Positions 24,929 to 35,300 of a stretch of DNA of 57,936 bases are shown here, piece after piece. Source of the stretch: Prevotella sp. (GTDB lineage: Bacteria; Bacteroidota; Bacteroidia; Bacteroidales; Bacteroidaceae); the NCBI GenBank assembly GCA_017548275.1, contig JAFZAH010000032.1, forward strand, positions 1 to 57,936, in the 5' to 3' direction. Made by a program: the position numbers and the translations under genes. Numbering within the stretch: position 1 is the stretch's first letter; each line of letters opens with the position of its first letter. The notes under the pieces are model-generated. The model did no database searches. It was not told the origin of the DNA and saw nothing but the letters and a program-made list of their open reading frames with translations.

Positions 24929-26692
24929 CTATTCACTCCCCTCGCCCTTTGGAGAGGGGTCGGGGGTGAGGCTCTTGTCTATCCAACTCTGTACATCTGT
25001 CACAGAGGGTTTTTGGAGGTCGAGTTTGTATTTCTTCACGATGTCGCCTATCTTTTGTTGCAGACCCTGTGCCTTCTCGTCCTTGATGTTGCTGATGAGG
25101 TTGAAGCCTGCCTTGCGCAACACGGGCACCCACTCTTCGCTCACGCCTATCTCGGCCCATTCGGCCACGCTGCTCTGAGGTATCTTCTTCTCAGGTTTCA
25201 TCTGGGGGAAGAACAGCACCTCTTGGATGTAGGTCTTGCCGGTCATGAGCATTACCAGACGGTCGATACCGATGCCGATGCCGCTGGTCGGGGGCATGCC
25301 GTATTGCAGGGCACGCAGGAAGTCCTGGTCGATAATCATCGCCTCGTCGTCGCCCTTGTCGGCCAACCGCATCTGCTCCACAAAGCGCTCCTCCTGGTCG
25401 ATGGGGTCGTTCAACTCAGAGTAGGCGTTGGCCAGTTCCTTACCGTTGACCATCAGTTCGAAACGCTCGGTCAGTCCGGGTTTCGACCGGTGCATCTTCG
25501 TAAGGGGCGACATTTCCACTGGGTAGTCGATGATGAACGTGGGCTGGATGAATGTGCCCTCGCAGAACTCGCCGAACAGTTCGTCGATGAGTTTGCCCTT
25601 GCCCATGGTCTCGTCCACCTCCATCTCCTTTGACAGGCAGAACTGGCGGATTTCCTCCTCGCTCTTGCCCTCGCAGTCGAAGCCTGTCTTCTCCTTGATG
25701 GCCTCAAGGATGGGCAGCCGGCGGTAGGGCGCCTTGAACGAAACGATATTGCCGTCAATCTCACGCTCGGGTTTGCCGTTCACTGCGATACAGATGGTCT
25801 CCAACAGTTTCTCCGTGAACGACATCATCCAGTTGTAGTCCTTGTACTGCACATACAACTCCATGCAGGTGAACTCGGGGTTATGGTTGCGGTCCATGCC
25901 TTCGTTGCGGAAGTTCTTGCCTATCTCATACACGCCCTCGAAACCGCCCACGATGAGGCGTTTCAGATACAGTTCCGTGGCAATGCGCATGTACATGTCC
26001 TGGTCGAGCGCGTTGAAATGGGTGATGAAAGGACGTGCCGAGGCACCGCCGGCTATCATCTGTAGGGTGGGAGTCTCCACCTCGGTGTAACCTGCCTCGT
26101 CGAGCACGTGGCGAAGGGTGCGCAAAACTGTGGCACGCTGCAGGAACGTGTCTTTCACGCCCTCGTTGACCACTAGGTCGACGTAGCGCTGACGATAGCG
26201 CAGTTCGGGGTCGTCAAATTTGTCGTATGCCACACCGTCTTTGTATTTCACGATGGGCAGTGGTTTCAGGCTTTTCGACAGTAGTGCCAGTTCCTGTGCG
26301 TGGATACTGATCTCACCGGTCTGGGTGCGGAACACGAATCCCTTCACACCGATGAAGTCGCCGATGTCCAACAGCCGTTTGAATACGGTGTTGTACATCT
26401 CTTTGTTCTCGTCGGGGCAGATGTCGTCGCGGGTGATATACACCTGTATTCTGCCTTTCGAGTCTTGTATCTCTGCGAAGGAGGCCTTGCCCATCACGCG
26501 GCGGCTCATCATACGGCCCGCGATGACCACTTGGCGAGGCTCGCCCTCGTCGTTGAATGATTCTCTGATGTCGGTGGAGTATGCGTTCACCGGATACTCG
26601 GCGGCGGGGTAGGGGTTGATACCCATGTTGCGCAGTTCCTGCAGACTCTGACGCCTGCCGATTTCCTGCTCGCTCAATTCTAAAATGTTCAT
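24929..26692 (-). CDS. lysS: Lysyl-tRNA synthetase, class II
   Basis: This 587-aa enzyme attaches lysine to its tRNA. It has an N-terminal OB-fold anticodon-binding domain (~50-160; MSRRVMGKASFAEIQD), motif 2 (EIGKNFRNEGMDRNHNPEFT, ~270) and motif 3 (GIGIGIDRLVMLMTG, ~480). A C-terminal extension of about 85 residues (WAEIGVSEEWVPVLRKAGF and on) is longer than the canonical enzyme and is typical of the Prevotella/Bacteroides branch, as I recall. The final residues SLTPDPSPKGEGSE are encoded by a REP-like repeat (24935-24977), so the true C-terminus has been extended by an inserted element. Confidence 0.95.
   Translation of the reverse strand: MNILELSEQEIGRRQSLQELRNMGINPYPAAEYPVNAYSTDIRESFNDEGEPRQVVIAGRMMSRRVMGKASFAEIQDSKGRIQVYITRDDICPDENKEMYNTVFKRLLDIGDFIGVKGFVFRTQTGEISIHAQELALLSKSLKPLPIVKYKDGVAYDKFDDPELRYRQRYVDLVVNEGVKDTFLQRATVLRTLRHVLDEAGYTEVETPTLQMIAGGASARPFITHFNALDQDMYMRIATELYLKRLIVGGFEGVYEIGKNFRNEGMDRNHNPEFTCMELYVQYKDYNWMMSFTEKLLETICIAVNGKPEREIDGNIVSFKAPYRRLPILEAIKEKTGFDCEGKSEEEIRQFCLSKEMEVDETMGKGKLIDELFGEFCEGTFIQPTFIIDYPVEMSPLTKMHRSKPGLTERFELMVNGKELANAYSELNDPIDQEERFVEQMRLADKGDDEAMIIDQDFLRALQYGMPPTSGIGIGIDRLVMLMTGKTYIQEVLFFPQMKPEKKIPQSSVAEWAEIGVSEEWVPVLRKAGFNLISNIKDEKAQGLQQKIGDIVKKYKLDLQKPSVTDVQSWIDKSLTPDPSPKGEGSE
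24935..24977. repeat. REP-like element, family 1, inside the lysS 3' end
   Basis: CTCCCCTCGCCCTTTGGAGA then GGGGTCGGGGGTGAGGC is the same family as 22308-22347. Here it supplies the last 14 codons of lysS and its stop. Confidence 0.75.
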
Positions 26693-26714
26693 ATCTATAT
26701 GTTGTAAAGTGCTT

Positions 26715-26722
26715 GCAAAGTT
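26715..26722 (-). promoter_or_regulatory. -7 box of lysS
   Basis: The minus strand reads TAACTTTG, 22 bp upstream of the lysS ATG. No proper -33 element is present. Confidence 0.45.
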
Positions 26723-26793
26723 ACAAATATTTTTCTAACTATCCTATCACAAACACATATTTTATTTTTGGCGGTCAAAAAATGAAAAAATCT

Positions 26794-26824
26794 TTTGACA
26801 AATCACTTTTTTTGCTTATATTTG
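26794..26824 (+). promoter_or_regulatory. Consensus promoter at the head of the large array
   Basis: TTTG at 26794-26797, exactly 19 bp, then TATATTTG at 26817-26824. It faces the paralogue array. Expected transcription start is about 26831, giving a leader that includes the remnant paralogue at 26878-27050. Confidence 0.7.
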
Positions 26825-26877
26825 CAAATCTATTACCCATACCCCTAAATCACATCTCTATTTCCGGAATAAAGCCT

Positions 26878-27050
26878 ATGGACCGCAATTTAATCGCTTT
26901 TTTATTTTGTATAATATCTTTTCTGCTTACAAAGACAAGAGGCAGACTGTTGCTGTTTTGTCTGGTATTGCTGATGCCTGAAATGGCTACGACTCGTTCG
27001 AGGCCCTCTGCCGTGACCATGCCGCCACCATGATGGCGATAGGAAGTTAA
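26878..27050 (+). pseudogene. Collapsed fifth large paralogue
   Basis: From ATG 26878 a frame starts MDRNLIAFLFCIISFLLTK and continues RGRLLLFCLVLLMP, which resembles a signal sequence. At about 26983 the frame changes. Bases 26985-27050 then read GYDSFEALCRDHAATMMAIGS and stop, matching the last 21 residues of paralogues A and D (GYDSFED/AVCRDHAATITAIGS). The sequence after the stop (AGTGCCTCACAAAGCCTCACC) also matches that after paralogues A and D. So almost the entire body of a paralogue has been deleted, leaving its tail out of frame. Confidence 0.75.
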
Positions 27051-27063
27051 AGTGCCTCACAAA

Positions 27064-27172
27064 GCCTCACCAGCCTCACCCCCAGTCCCTCTCCAAGGGG
27101 AGAGGGGAGTGGTTACAAAATAGACTGTTAAACCTCAAATCTCAAACCTCAAACCTAACTCAAACCTCATAA
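27064..27172. repeat. REP family 1 followed by CTCAAA heptamer array
   Basis: REP element 27064-27112, then a shared GTGGTTACAAAATAGA segment and the heptamers CCTCAAA, TCTCAAA, CCTCAAA. The same compound unit follows A (31247-31343) and D (46150-46275). Confidence 0.75.
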
Positions 27173-27183
27173 TCTCACGACAT

Positions 27184-30100
27184 ATGAATAATCACGTAAC
27201 CTATCGAAGGAAAACCATCCGACTGTTCCTTTTCAGCGTCGCTGTGCTGATGCCTCTTTTGCTGTCGGCACAAGACCATGACGAGTATGGCTGGAGAACG
27301 AGCAACACGACGGTAATGGGGTATTATGCCGGTGGCAAAAAGTCTGAAACACTGACCAGCAAGGCGCGCGACCCGAAGTCGAACCTGACCTATACCATCA
27401 GTTATGACTATGTGGTCGAGGGGGGCAGGATGGAGCAGATTAAGAGAGAACTCCCCGGTTCGCATTACTGGAAACATAATGTTCATACGGTCGGATTCAG
27501 GGGAAAAGTGAAAAAAGGCGCGCGGGTGCGTTTCTATATGTCGATGTTTGGCGGGTCAGGCACGCTCTGTCCAAAATATTACTCCAAACGCATCACCTTC
27601 ACGCCACGCAAATTGAGGTGTTATGAATTAGGAGGCGAATACCGGGAGGAAGTAACGACACTCACCCGCGAACAGGTTATCAAGGATGTGCCTCTTTCCC
27701 AATCGCCCGTCCTTGACACCACGTACACGGTAAAAGAGGAAGGCATGTATATGTTCTCCATTGCCGGAGGCGGTATGTGGGACGGAAACAAAAAGACCGA
27801 AAAACCGTTTGATTATTACCCGGGCATTCCCACCTTCAACGTGGTGGTGTATCTGTTGGTCGAAGGCGAAGAACTTGGAGCGACATCAACAGGTGCCGAA
27901 GTGGTGCCCGAACCCAAGGCTACCCCTGTGGATGACAATGTCGGTGCTCATTATGAGGAGGACAACGATGCATGGAATTTCGACGGCATGTGGCCCTTCG
28001 CCATCCCGGCGAGCGTCATTGCCGCCATCGTCGGTTATGGACTTACGCGTCGCAAGGGCGATAGTGACGAATCCCGGCAAGAACAGTCCGGCCGATGCGA
28101 GATGCATATTTACAAGGATTTCGGCAACACGCTGATGGTGGGCGACATGCCCCGGCAGGTATATGCCAAGATTGTCCGCAAAGATGCCCGCGGTGGTGTG
28201 TCAAACGACCCTGCGCTAACCTCTCTGATACAGATTACATCGGGCGACGACTATCTGCAGGTGGCCGACGGCGGCATGCAGGGCGAGTGGCGCACGGCTT
28301 GGGTCGGCGCACCTGAGACAGCCAATGCGCCCGAGGAGGGCATCGTCACGTTCCGCATGGGCAACGAGGGCGGCAGTTACACCAACCGCCTGCATTTCCT
28401 TATCGAGGCGGGTGAGGTCATCTTCGGCCAGCCCAACCTGACGCTGCCGGCGCACTACGAGAAGGAAGCCCGTCTGCCGTTCGTGGTGACGGGCATCGAG
28501 CAGGGAGCGCCCGTCATGGCCACCATCACTGACTCTTCGGGCAACACCACGTCCAACTACAGCGTCGTGACAGAGTGGAACGAGAAGGAGCAGTTGTACT
28601 ATGCCGTCATCCGCGACCGCGTGCTGGACAAGGAGAAGGACAAGGGCGTGCCGGGCAAATACCTCACTTTCAAACTTAAAGTCGAGGCGATGAGCCGCAG
28701 CGGGAAACCCATCTTGGGCGAATTGTACCTCTACCGCTACTATATGGGTCTGGTGCTTGAGATCTTCGGCGGCAACGATGTGAAGTGCTTCATCGAGGAG
28801 TACGACGTAATGAAACACCGTACGAAGAAGTTCGCCGCTGAGTCCGGCGGTAAGTGGTACGTTCCCGCCGAGACGAAGTGCAAACTGACGCTTTTCGACT
28901 ACGACGAGGCGGAGAACCGCATCCTTCAACTGGCTCCCATCCCGAAGGAGTTCAAGGTCAAGGCACAGGATGAGAACAAGCAGTACCTGGCCGACAAGGT
29001 GTTCGTCCAAATCGATGTGACCTCATGCAAGCCTGGCGACGGCACCTACGGCGTGTTGCGCTGCACGAAGGCGGTGCTTGACGCACCTAACCGCGTGGAG
29101 GGCGTTGCCGTGTGCAGCGTGATGCAAGGCGAGAAGAAAATCACTTTGGAGCAGAACGTGCGGCTGTGCTCACAGCCCCGGCGCGACTTCGCCGACAACT
29201 TCGTGATGGACGCCGCGCTGAAGGACGACAACCGCATCACCGACCAGTTGTTCCACATCCGCTCCGAGATTTACCGCAACAAACTGGTCGACAACCTGTT
29301 CCCGTTGGTGAAATACATCGACATGGTGATAGACGGCTATGACCCCGACTTCGGCTATGACAAGAAGACGCTGAAGACCATCACGCGGACGTACAACGAC
29401 GTTTTTACCGGTGTGAAAGCAGGTGCTAATGCCGAGGGGGCAAAGCCTCTGACGCTGGCCGACGACATGCTGCTGTTCATCCAGAGTTGGTACGAGACGG
29501 CGAAGACCACGTCGCAGGACCTCGGCCTCTGCGGCCGCCTGTTCTTAGGCTTCGCCACGCTTGGCTGCTCAGAGATAGTGTTCGGCACCGTCGACACCAT
29601 CGCCATCGGCGAGGAGATATACACGGGCATGAAGAACTACGTTGACCAGGGCGGCGACAGCATCTGGGGCGGTTTCGTCGTGGGTGCGAAGGTGGTTGCC
29701 CGCGAGTACATCATGTCGAAGGTGATGGAGGGCGGCATGAAGGCCATCGGCGCCACGGCGAGGGCAGCGGGTCTGACACCTGAGAAGATGAAGGAAGCAA
29801 TGGGTAAATTGAGCGCGAATCTGAAAAAGCCGTTCTCCACGTCCACGAAGGGTGCTCCCGTCAAGGCCGCCGGCCAGCGCAACAGCATCAGCCGCGCCAA
29901 TTCGAAGGCCAGGGTGAAGGCAAAAGTCGAAGCCAACAAGAGGGGTGTCATTCCCGACAACACCAAGAAGCCCGCAATTCCCGATAACACCAAGAAGCCC
30001 GCAATTGCTGACAACACCAAGAAGCCTGCAATTGCTGATAACACCAAGAAGCCCGCAATTGCTGACAACACCAAGAAGCCCGCAATCGCTGATAACACCA

Positions 30101-31230
30101 AGAAACCTACAATTGCCGATACCACCAGCACCACTGGTAAGCAGGGCAAGGCCGATCTTAGTAAGACCGACCTGGGAGACGCTACGAATCTGGGCAATGC
30201 ACGTGCCAAGCAGAATGTGAACGACCTTCGTGCGGCGTGCGAGCAGTACCGTGCCAACCCCACGCCCGAGAACAAGGCTTTGCGCGACAAACTCATCCTG
30301 AAGTGCCAGGGCGACAAGCAGTCGATGTACTTGTTGAAGGAGAAGGGCGACGCCTTCACCTCCACGCGCAAGGATTTTAACGGACATCTGGAAGACATCT
30401 ACAAGAACACCGACACGAAGGTGAAGGCCGAACTGTCGGCCAAACTCGGCGGCAAGCAAGTCCGCACGAAGAACGTGTCGTCGAAGACGCGCACGGATCT
30501 GAAAGAGGGCAAGACGGTCACCATGGACCGCGACACCACTTACCAGTACCTCGACGACGACGGCGTATGGAAGACCATCGATGATAAGACGTTAGGCGAG
30601 GGTACGGAGAAGATGGTGGAGCAGACGTACAACCGCCATTTCCACGAGCAGTCCACGGGCATCAAGCCCAAGACCGAGCCGGGGGTGGATCTGAAGCCTC
30701 TGGAGCAGAAACTGGCCGACAAGCATGCGAAGAAGATGGACCAGACCATCATCCAGAATGAGTTGACCAACCGTGAGAGTTACGGCAAGGATGTCGATAT
30801 GATGCTCGACAAGAGCCGTCACGGCGAGCGTATGCAGGATGCCCGTCAGGTGGGCAAGGCTGTGGAGAACAAGGGAACGGAGCGATTCGAAGACGCGCGC
30901 AAGATGCTCAATGAGGCAGATGCGATGACCGACCCGACGGAAAAGTTGAACAAGCAGGCCGATGCCATCGGCGAAGTGCGTGAAGGCTGTCGTCAGGAGG
31001 TGAAAATCATGGATCAGTTCACCGACTCGATGGACATCGCGCGTGCCGGCGAGAACGGCGGCAGCAGAATCTCAGACAAGTTGCGCGACGGCATTGAAAT
31101 CATGCGCATGTGCGAGGAGGGCACGCTGCCCGTCGACCAGGCCGAGGCCAACCTCCGCAACATCGGCTATGACTCGTTCGAGGACGTCTGCCGCGACCAT
31201 GCCGCCACCATTACGGCGATAGGAAGTTAA
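27184..31230 (+). CDS. Large paralogue A: signal peptide, ectodomain, TM, beta-rich region, conserved C-terminal domain (1348 aa)
   Basis: Not a family I recognise. Order: signal peptide (1-29, ending L-S-A|Q); ectodomain (~30-262), unlike those of B and D; acidic juxtamembrane GAHYEEDNDAWNFDG; TM helix (~270-287; WPFAIPASVIAAIVGYGL) followed by TRRK, which predicts that the rest is cytoplasmic; a beta-rich, Ig-like-looking region (~300-660); a helical region (~668-870) with a hydrophobic segment (LCGRLFLGFATLGCSEIVFG, ~782); a Lys/Ala linker with a 9-aa tandem repeat (~922-979); and a C-terminal domain (~1013-1348) conserved in B, C and D. It is first in the array. Cytoplasmic Ig-like domains would be unusual, so the topology deserves checking. 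Confidence 0.85.
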   Translation: MNNHVTYRRKTIRLFLFSVAVLMPLLLSAQDHDEYGWRTSNTTVMGYYAGGKKSETLTSKARDPKSNLTYTISYDYVVEGGRMEQIKRELPGSHYWKHNVHTVGFRGKVKKGARVRFYMSMFGGSGTLCPKYYSKRITFTPRKLRCYELGGEYREEVTTLTREQVIKDVPLSQSPVLDTTYTVKEEGMYMFSIAGGGMWDGNKKTEKPFDYYPGIPTFNVVVYLLVEGEELGATSTGAEVVPEPKATPVDDNVGAHYEEDNDAWNFDGMWPFAIPASVIAAIVGYGLTRRKGDSDESRQEQSGRCEMHIYKDFGNTLMVGDMPRQVYAKIVRKDARGGVSNDPALTSLIQITSGDDYLQVADGGMQGEWRTAWVGAPETANAPEEGIVTFRMGNEGGSYTNRLHFLIEAGEVIFGQPNLTLPAHYEKEARLPFVVTGIEQGAPVMATITDSSGNTTSNYSVVTEWNEKEQLYYAVIRDRVLDKEKDKGVPGKYLTFKLKVEAMSRSGKPILGELYLYRYYMGLVLEIFGGNDVKCFIEEYDVMKHRTKKFAAESGGKWYVPAETKCKLTLFDYDEAENRILQLAPIPKEFKVKAQDENKQYLADKVFVQIDVTSCKPGDGTYGVLRCTKAVLDAPNRVEGVAVCSVMQGEKKITLEQNVRLCSQPRRDFADNFVMDAALKDDNRITDQLFHIRSEIYRNKLVDNLFPLVKYIDMVIDGYDPDFGYDKKTLKTITRTYNDVFTGVKAGANAEGAKPLTLADDMLLFIQSWYETAKTTSQDLGLCGRLFLGFATLGCSEIVFGTVDTIAIGEEIYTGMKNYVDQGGDSIWGGFVVGAKVVAREYIMSKVMEGGMKAIGATARAAGLTPEKMKEAMGKLSANLKKPFSTSTKGAPVKAAGQRNSISRANSKARVKAKVEANKRGVIPDNTKKPAIPDNTKKPAIADNTKKPAIADNTKKPAIADNTKKPAIADNTKKPTIADTTSTTGKQGKADLSKTDLGDATNLGNARAKQNVNDLRAACEQYRANPTPENKALRDKLILKCQGDKQSMYLLKEKGDAFTSTRKDFNGHLEDIYKNTDTKVKAELSAKLGGKQVRTKNVSSKTRTDLKEGKTVTMDRDTTYQYLDDDGVWKTIDDKTLGEGTEKMVEQTYNRHFHEQSTGIKPKTEPGVDLKPLEQKLADKHAKKMDQTIIQNELTNRESYGKDVDMMLDKSRHGERMQDARQVGKAVENKGTERFEDARKMLNEADAMTDPTEKLNKQADAIGEVREGCRQEVKIMDQFTDSMDIARAGENGGSRISDKLRDGIEIMRMCEEGTLPVDQAEANLRNIGYDSFEDVCRDHAATITAIGS
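29944..30121 (+). repeat. 27-bp in-frame tandem repeat in paralogue A
   Basis: About six copies encode I(A/P)DNTKKPA in the linker just before the C-terminal domain. Paralogues B, C and D lack it. Being a multiple of three, copy number can change without breaking the frame. Confidence 0.9.
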
Positions 31231-31246
31231 AAGCCCACTTACAAAG

Positions 31247-31343
31247 CCTCACCAGCCTCACCCCCAGCCCCTCTCCGAGGGGAGAGGGGAGTGGTTACAA
31301 AATAGATTGTTAAATCTCAAACCTCAAATCTCAAATCTCAAAC
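31247..31343. repeat. REP family 1 plus CTCAAA heptamers after paralogue A
   Basis: Nearly identical to 27064-27172: REP palindrome, GTGGTTACAAAATAGATTGT, then TCTCAAA and CCTCAAA heptamers ending at the next start codon. Confidence 0.8.
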
Positions 31344-31345
31344 CA

Positions 31346-32098
31346 ATGAATAACCATCCAACAACACCGCCCCCCTATCATCCACAACAAAATGGCGGTC
31401 ATCCACAACAGTTCCCCGGCTATGGACCCAATGGCCCTAATGGCGGTTACGGCCCCAATACGGCTTATTCGGCTCAGCCCAATCAGCCTTACCAGAGTCA
31501 GAACATCCAGTATTGCCCCGATGGTAAGTACCGGTGGGTTTATGAAATGCACATGATGAAAAACCCCGTGCTGATGATAACCGTCTATAAGGCTTTCGGG
31601 CTGACCTTCATCATCGTATGGGCGATTATGGCGTTGATCGGTCTTTTCAGCGGCGACGGACTGGATTTTATTTGGCCCACGACCAAGGTGCTGCTCATCG
31701 TCATCGCCATCTTTGTGCCGCTCATCTTCATCGCCTTCCTCATTGTGGCGGCCATCAACGGGTGGAAATATGTCGTGCTCTTCGAGATGGACGATTACGG
31801 AGTGCTCCACCGGCAGATGCAAAAGCAGTTGAAGAAAGCGAAAGCCATCGGCTGGCTCGCTGTCATCGCAGGAATCGTCGGAGGCAACCGCGGTGCGGTC
31901 AGCGCAGGCTTTGTGGCTGCCACCAAGGAGGAGTCTTATTCCGATTTCAGCGCAGTGAGGTCGGTGAAAGCCAAGCGCGGTTTCAGCACCATCAAGGTTA
32001 ATGAAATGCTCAACCATAATCAGGTCTATGCCGCCAAAGAAGACTTCGACTTCGTCTATCAGTTTATCCTCTCACACTGCCCGAAAGTGAAGAAATGA
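31346..32098 (+). CDS. Two-helix membrane protein with YRWVYEM signature, 250 aa
   Basis: The start at 31346 avoids codons that lie in the heptamer array. Residues 1-~55 are disordered and rich in Pro, Gln, Gly and Tyr. The signature YCPDGKYRWVYEMHMMKNP follows, then TM1 (~85-108; FGLTFIIVWAIMALIGLF) and TM2 (~120-142), and a cytoplasmic C-terminal region of ~110 residues (KYVVLFEMDDYGVLHRQM, then ...YSDFSAVRSVKAKRG, QVYAAKEDFDFVYQFI) that looks like a small beta domain such as a PH-like fold. A close paralogue is fused into 41046-42047. The protein is probably a membrane partner of the large paralogues. Confidence 0.8.
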   Translation: MNNHPTTPPPYHPQQNGGHPQQFPGYGPNGPNGGYGPNTAYSAQPNQPYQSQNIQYCPDGKYRWVYEMHMMKNPVLMITVYKAFGLTFIIVWAIMALIGLFSGDGLDFIWPTTKVLLIVIAIFVPLIFIAFLIVAAINGWKYVVLFEMDDYGVLHRQMQKQLKKAKAIGWLAVIAGIVGGNRGAVSAGFVAATKEESYSDFSAVRSVKAKRGFSTIKVNEMLNHNQVYAAKEDFDFVYQFILSHCPKVKK

Positions 32099-32102
32099 AT
32101 TC

Positions 32103-32232
32103 GGAAGTTAAAGAATTAAAGGAGTTAAAGGACAATAGTCCAAACTCTCCATATCCTTTCATGTATCGTTCAGATAGAGAAAATGTAATGTCCTTTAACT
32201 TCCCGAGCGAAGCGATAACTCTTTTAACTCCA
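32103..32232. repeat. Inverted repeat with GGAGTTAAAG subunits
   Basis: GGAAGTTAAAG...GGAGTTAAAGGACA (32103-32134) is complementary to TGTCCTTTAACTTCC...TTTTAACTCC (32189-32232). It is related to the element at 16130-16268 and fills most of the gap before paralogue B. AGATAGAGAAA also occurs twice (near 32173 and 32300). Confidence 0.65.
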
Positions 32233-32318
32233 GGGAATTAAGTAAAAGCGAACCAACGGTCACTGTGCGAAGCGTAAAGTAACCTTCAGTACAATAATTA
32301 GATAGAGAAATACTCGGT

Positions 32319-35300
32319 ATGATGCAATACAATCCACACCACCACTGTAGCCTGTGGGGTCGTGCAACCGGCCTCTTGCTCCTGCTTCTCCTTGTAGCCC
32401 AATGGGCGCAAGCGCAAATCAGCGGTACGGCCACGACCTACGCATGGTATGTCAGGAAACAGTATGATGGCAACATCGAGTTGAAGACCTATGGCGGATG
32501 GAGTTACTCCGTCAAAGGGGTGTCGAGCGTCAAAATGACGAAAGATGATAAGACTGGAGGTGATGCCGGCGGCTGGGGGGCATGGAATGTGAAGCGTGAG
32601 TACCATGCCAAAGTGAAGGCAGGAGAGACCATTACCATCACCGTGAAATGCACGGGTATCAGGGGCGACGAATGTGAAGAACCGAAAGTGCAAGTCGGTG
32701 TCATGTCTGACTGGAGGGGTAACTACTCCAATGATAACGCACCCTGCAAAGGCGTTGAAGAGAATCGTGGACCGGCCACCGCAACCATCTCTTATACCGT
32801 AGAACGCGACAGGGAATACGGAGAGAATGACATCCTACATCTGAATTTGTATGGACACATGGGTGGAAGCGGTTCTGGCTCACACTCATTTAATAAGCCA
32901 CTAGGAGCAGGGGCGCTGACGGTGGATGTCTATCTGAGTGTCATCAATGTGGATAAAGCGACACTCACACACAAAGAGGAAGAGGTGGAGGCTGACGTGC
33001 CCACCACACGCCCCGACAGCGATGATGTGGGTGCCCACTATGAGGAGGATACCGAGGCGTGGAACTTCGGTGGTCCATGGGCGTTTGTGCTCCCGGCGAG
33101 TGTCGTGGCAGCCATCTTAGGTTACACCTATACCCGGCGCAAGGAGGGTGAAAAGAATCAAGAACAGCAGGAGCAGCCTCCCGTTTGTTCGATGCAGATA
33201 TACAAGGATTTCGGCAACACACTGCTAGTGGGTGACATGCCCCGTCAGGTGTATGCGAGGATGATGCGCAAGGACTCGAAGGGCGGCGAGCGCCCCGACC
33301 CGATGCTGACGCAGATGATACAAATCACCAGCGGCGACAATTATCTGCAAGTGGCCGACGGTGGCATGCAGGGCGAGTGGCGTATGGCTTGGGTCGGCGC
33401 GCCCGAGACCGACAACGCGCCCGAGGAGGGCATCGTTAACTTCTTCATGGGCAACAAGGGCGGCAGTTACACCAACCGCCTGCATTTCCACGTTGAAGGA
33501 GGCGAGGTGCTCTTCGCCCAGGAGAATCTCACGCTGCCCGCACACCACGAGAAAGAGGTGCGTCTGCCGTTCGTGGTGACAGGCATCGAGGGCGACGCCC
33601 CCGTCACTGCCACCATCACCGACTCCTCGGGCCGCGCCACGTCCAACTACAGTGTCGAGACAGAGTGGAACGAGAAGGAGCGGTTGTATTACGCCGTCAT
33701 CCGCGACCGCGTGTTGGACAAGGAGAAAGACAAGGGCGTTCCGGGCAAATACCTCACTTACAGACTCAATATCGAGACGAAGAGCCGCAGCGGACGCCCC
33801 GTCACGGGCGGCCTGTACGTCTACCGCTACTACATGGGGCTTCTGTTCGAGATATTCAACGGCAACGACGTGAAGTGCTTCATCGAGGAGTATGACATTA
33901 CGAAGCACCACTCGAAGAAGTTCGCGGCCGAGTCGGGCGGCAAGTGGTATGTCCCCGCCGAGACGAAGTGCAAGCTGACGCTGTTCGACTACGACGAGAC
34001 GAACTACCGCCTCCTTCAGCTGGCTCCTATACCGAAGGAGTTCAGCGTCAAGGCACAGGACGAGAGCAAGCAGTACCTTGCCGACAAGGTGTTCGTGCAG
34101 ATCGAGGTGACGGGCTGCAACCCCGGCGACGGCACCTACGGCATCCTGCGCTGCACGAAAGCGGTGCTCGACGCGCCCAACCGTGTGGCTGGCGTGGCGA
34201 GGTTCAGCGTGATGAATGGCGAGAAGAAGATTACCCTGGAGCAGAATGTGCGCCTGTGCTCGCAGCCGCGCCGCGACTTCGCCGACAACTTCGTGATGGA
34301 TGCCGCGCTGAAGGATGACAACCGCATCACCGACCAGTTGTTCCACATCCGTTCCGAGATATACCGCAACCAACTGGTTGACAATCTCTTCCCGCTGCTG
34401 AAATACATCGACATGGTCATCGACGGCTACGACCCTGACTTCGGCTACGACAAGAAGACGTTGAAGACCATCACGCATACCTACAACGACGTGTTCACAG
34501 GCGTGAAAGCCGGTGCCAACGCCGAGGCGGCGAAACCGCTGACCCTGGCCGACGATATGCTGCTGTTCATCCAGAGTTGGTACGAGACGGCGAAGACGAC
34601 GTCGCAGAACCTCGGTCTTTGCGGCCGCCTGTTCCTGGGCTTCGCCACGCTGGGCTGCTCCGAGATCGTGTTCGGTGCGGTGGATACCATCTCGATTGGC
34701 GAGGAGATCTACACCAACATGAAGACCTACGTGGACCAGGGCGGCGACAGCATCTGGGGCGGTTTTGTCGTAGGAGCGAAGGTGGCCGCGCGCGAGTACA
34801 TCATGTCGAAGGTGATGGAGGGCGGCATGAAGGCCATCGGAGCCACGGCGAAGGCGGCGGGTCTGACCCCCGACAAGATGAAAGAAGCGTTGGGCAAGTT
34901 GAATGCGAAATTGAAGAAGCCGTTTGCCACGCCCTCGAAGGGCGCTCCCATCAAGGCCGCCGGCAACCGCAGCAGCATCAGCCGCGCCAATGCGAAGTCC
35001 AGGGCCAAGGCCGCCGCCGGAAAATCCGGAGCCACCGGCACTACTGGCAAGCAAGGAAAGACCAACCTGAACGATGCCACGAACCTGGGCAAGCAGCGTG
35101 CCAAGCAGAACGTGAACGACCTGCGCGCGGCATGTGAGCAGTACCGCGCCAATCCTACGCCCGAGAACAAGGCGTTGCGTGACAAGCTCATCCTGAAGTG
35201 CCAGGCCGACAAGCAGACGATGTTCCTGCTGAAGGAGAAGGGCGATGCCTTCACCGCCACGCGCAAGGACTTCAACCGCCATCTGGACGACATCTACAAG

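Noticed and set aside
26713-27033. A 106-residue membrane protein gene
   Set aside because: Its first half contains the array promoter (26794-26824) and its last part is the out-of-frame tail of a large paralogue.
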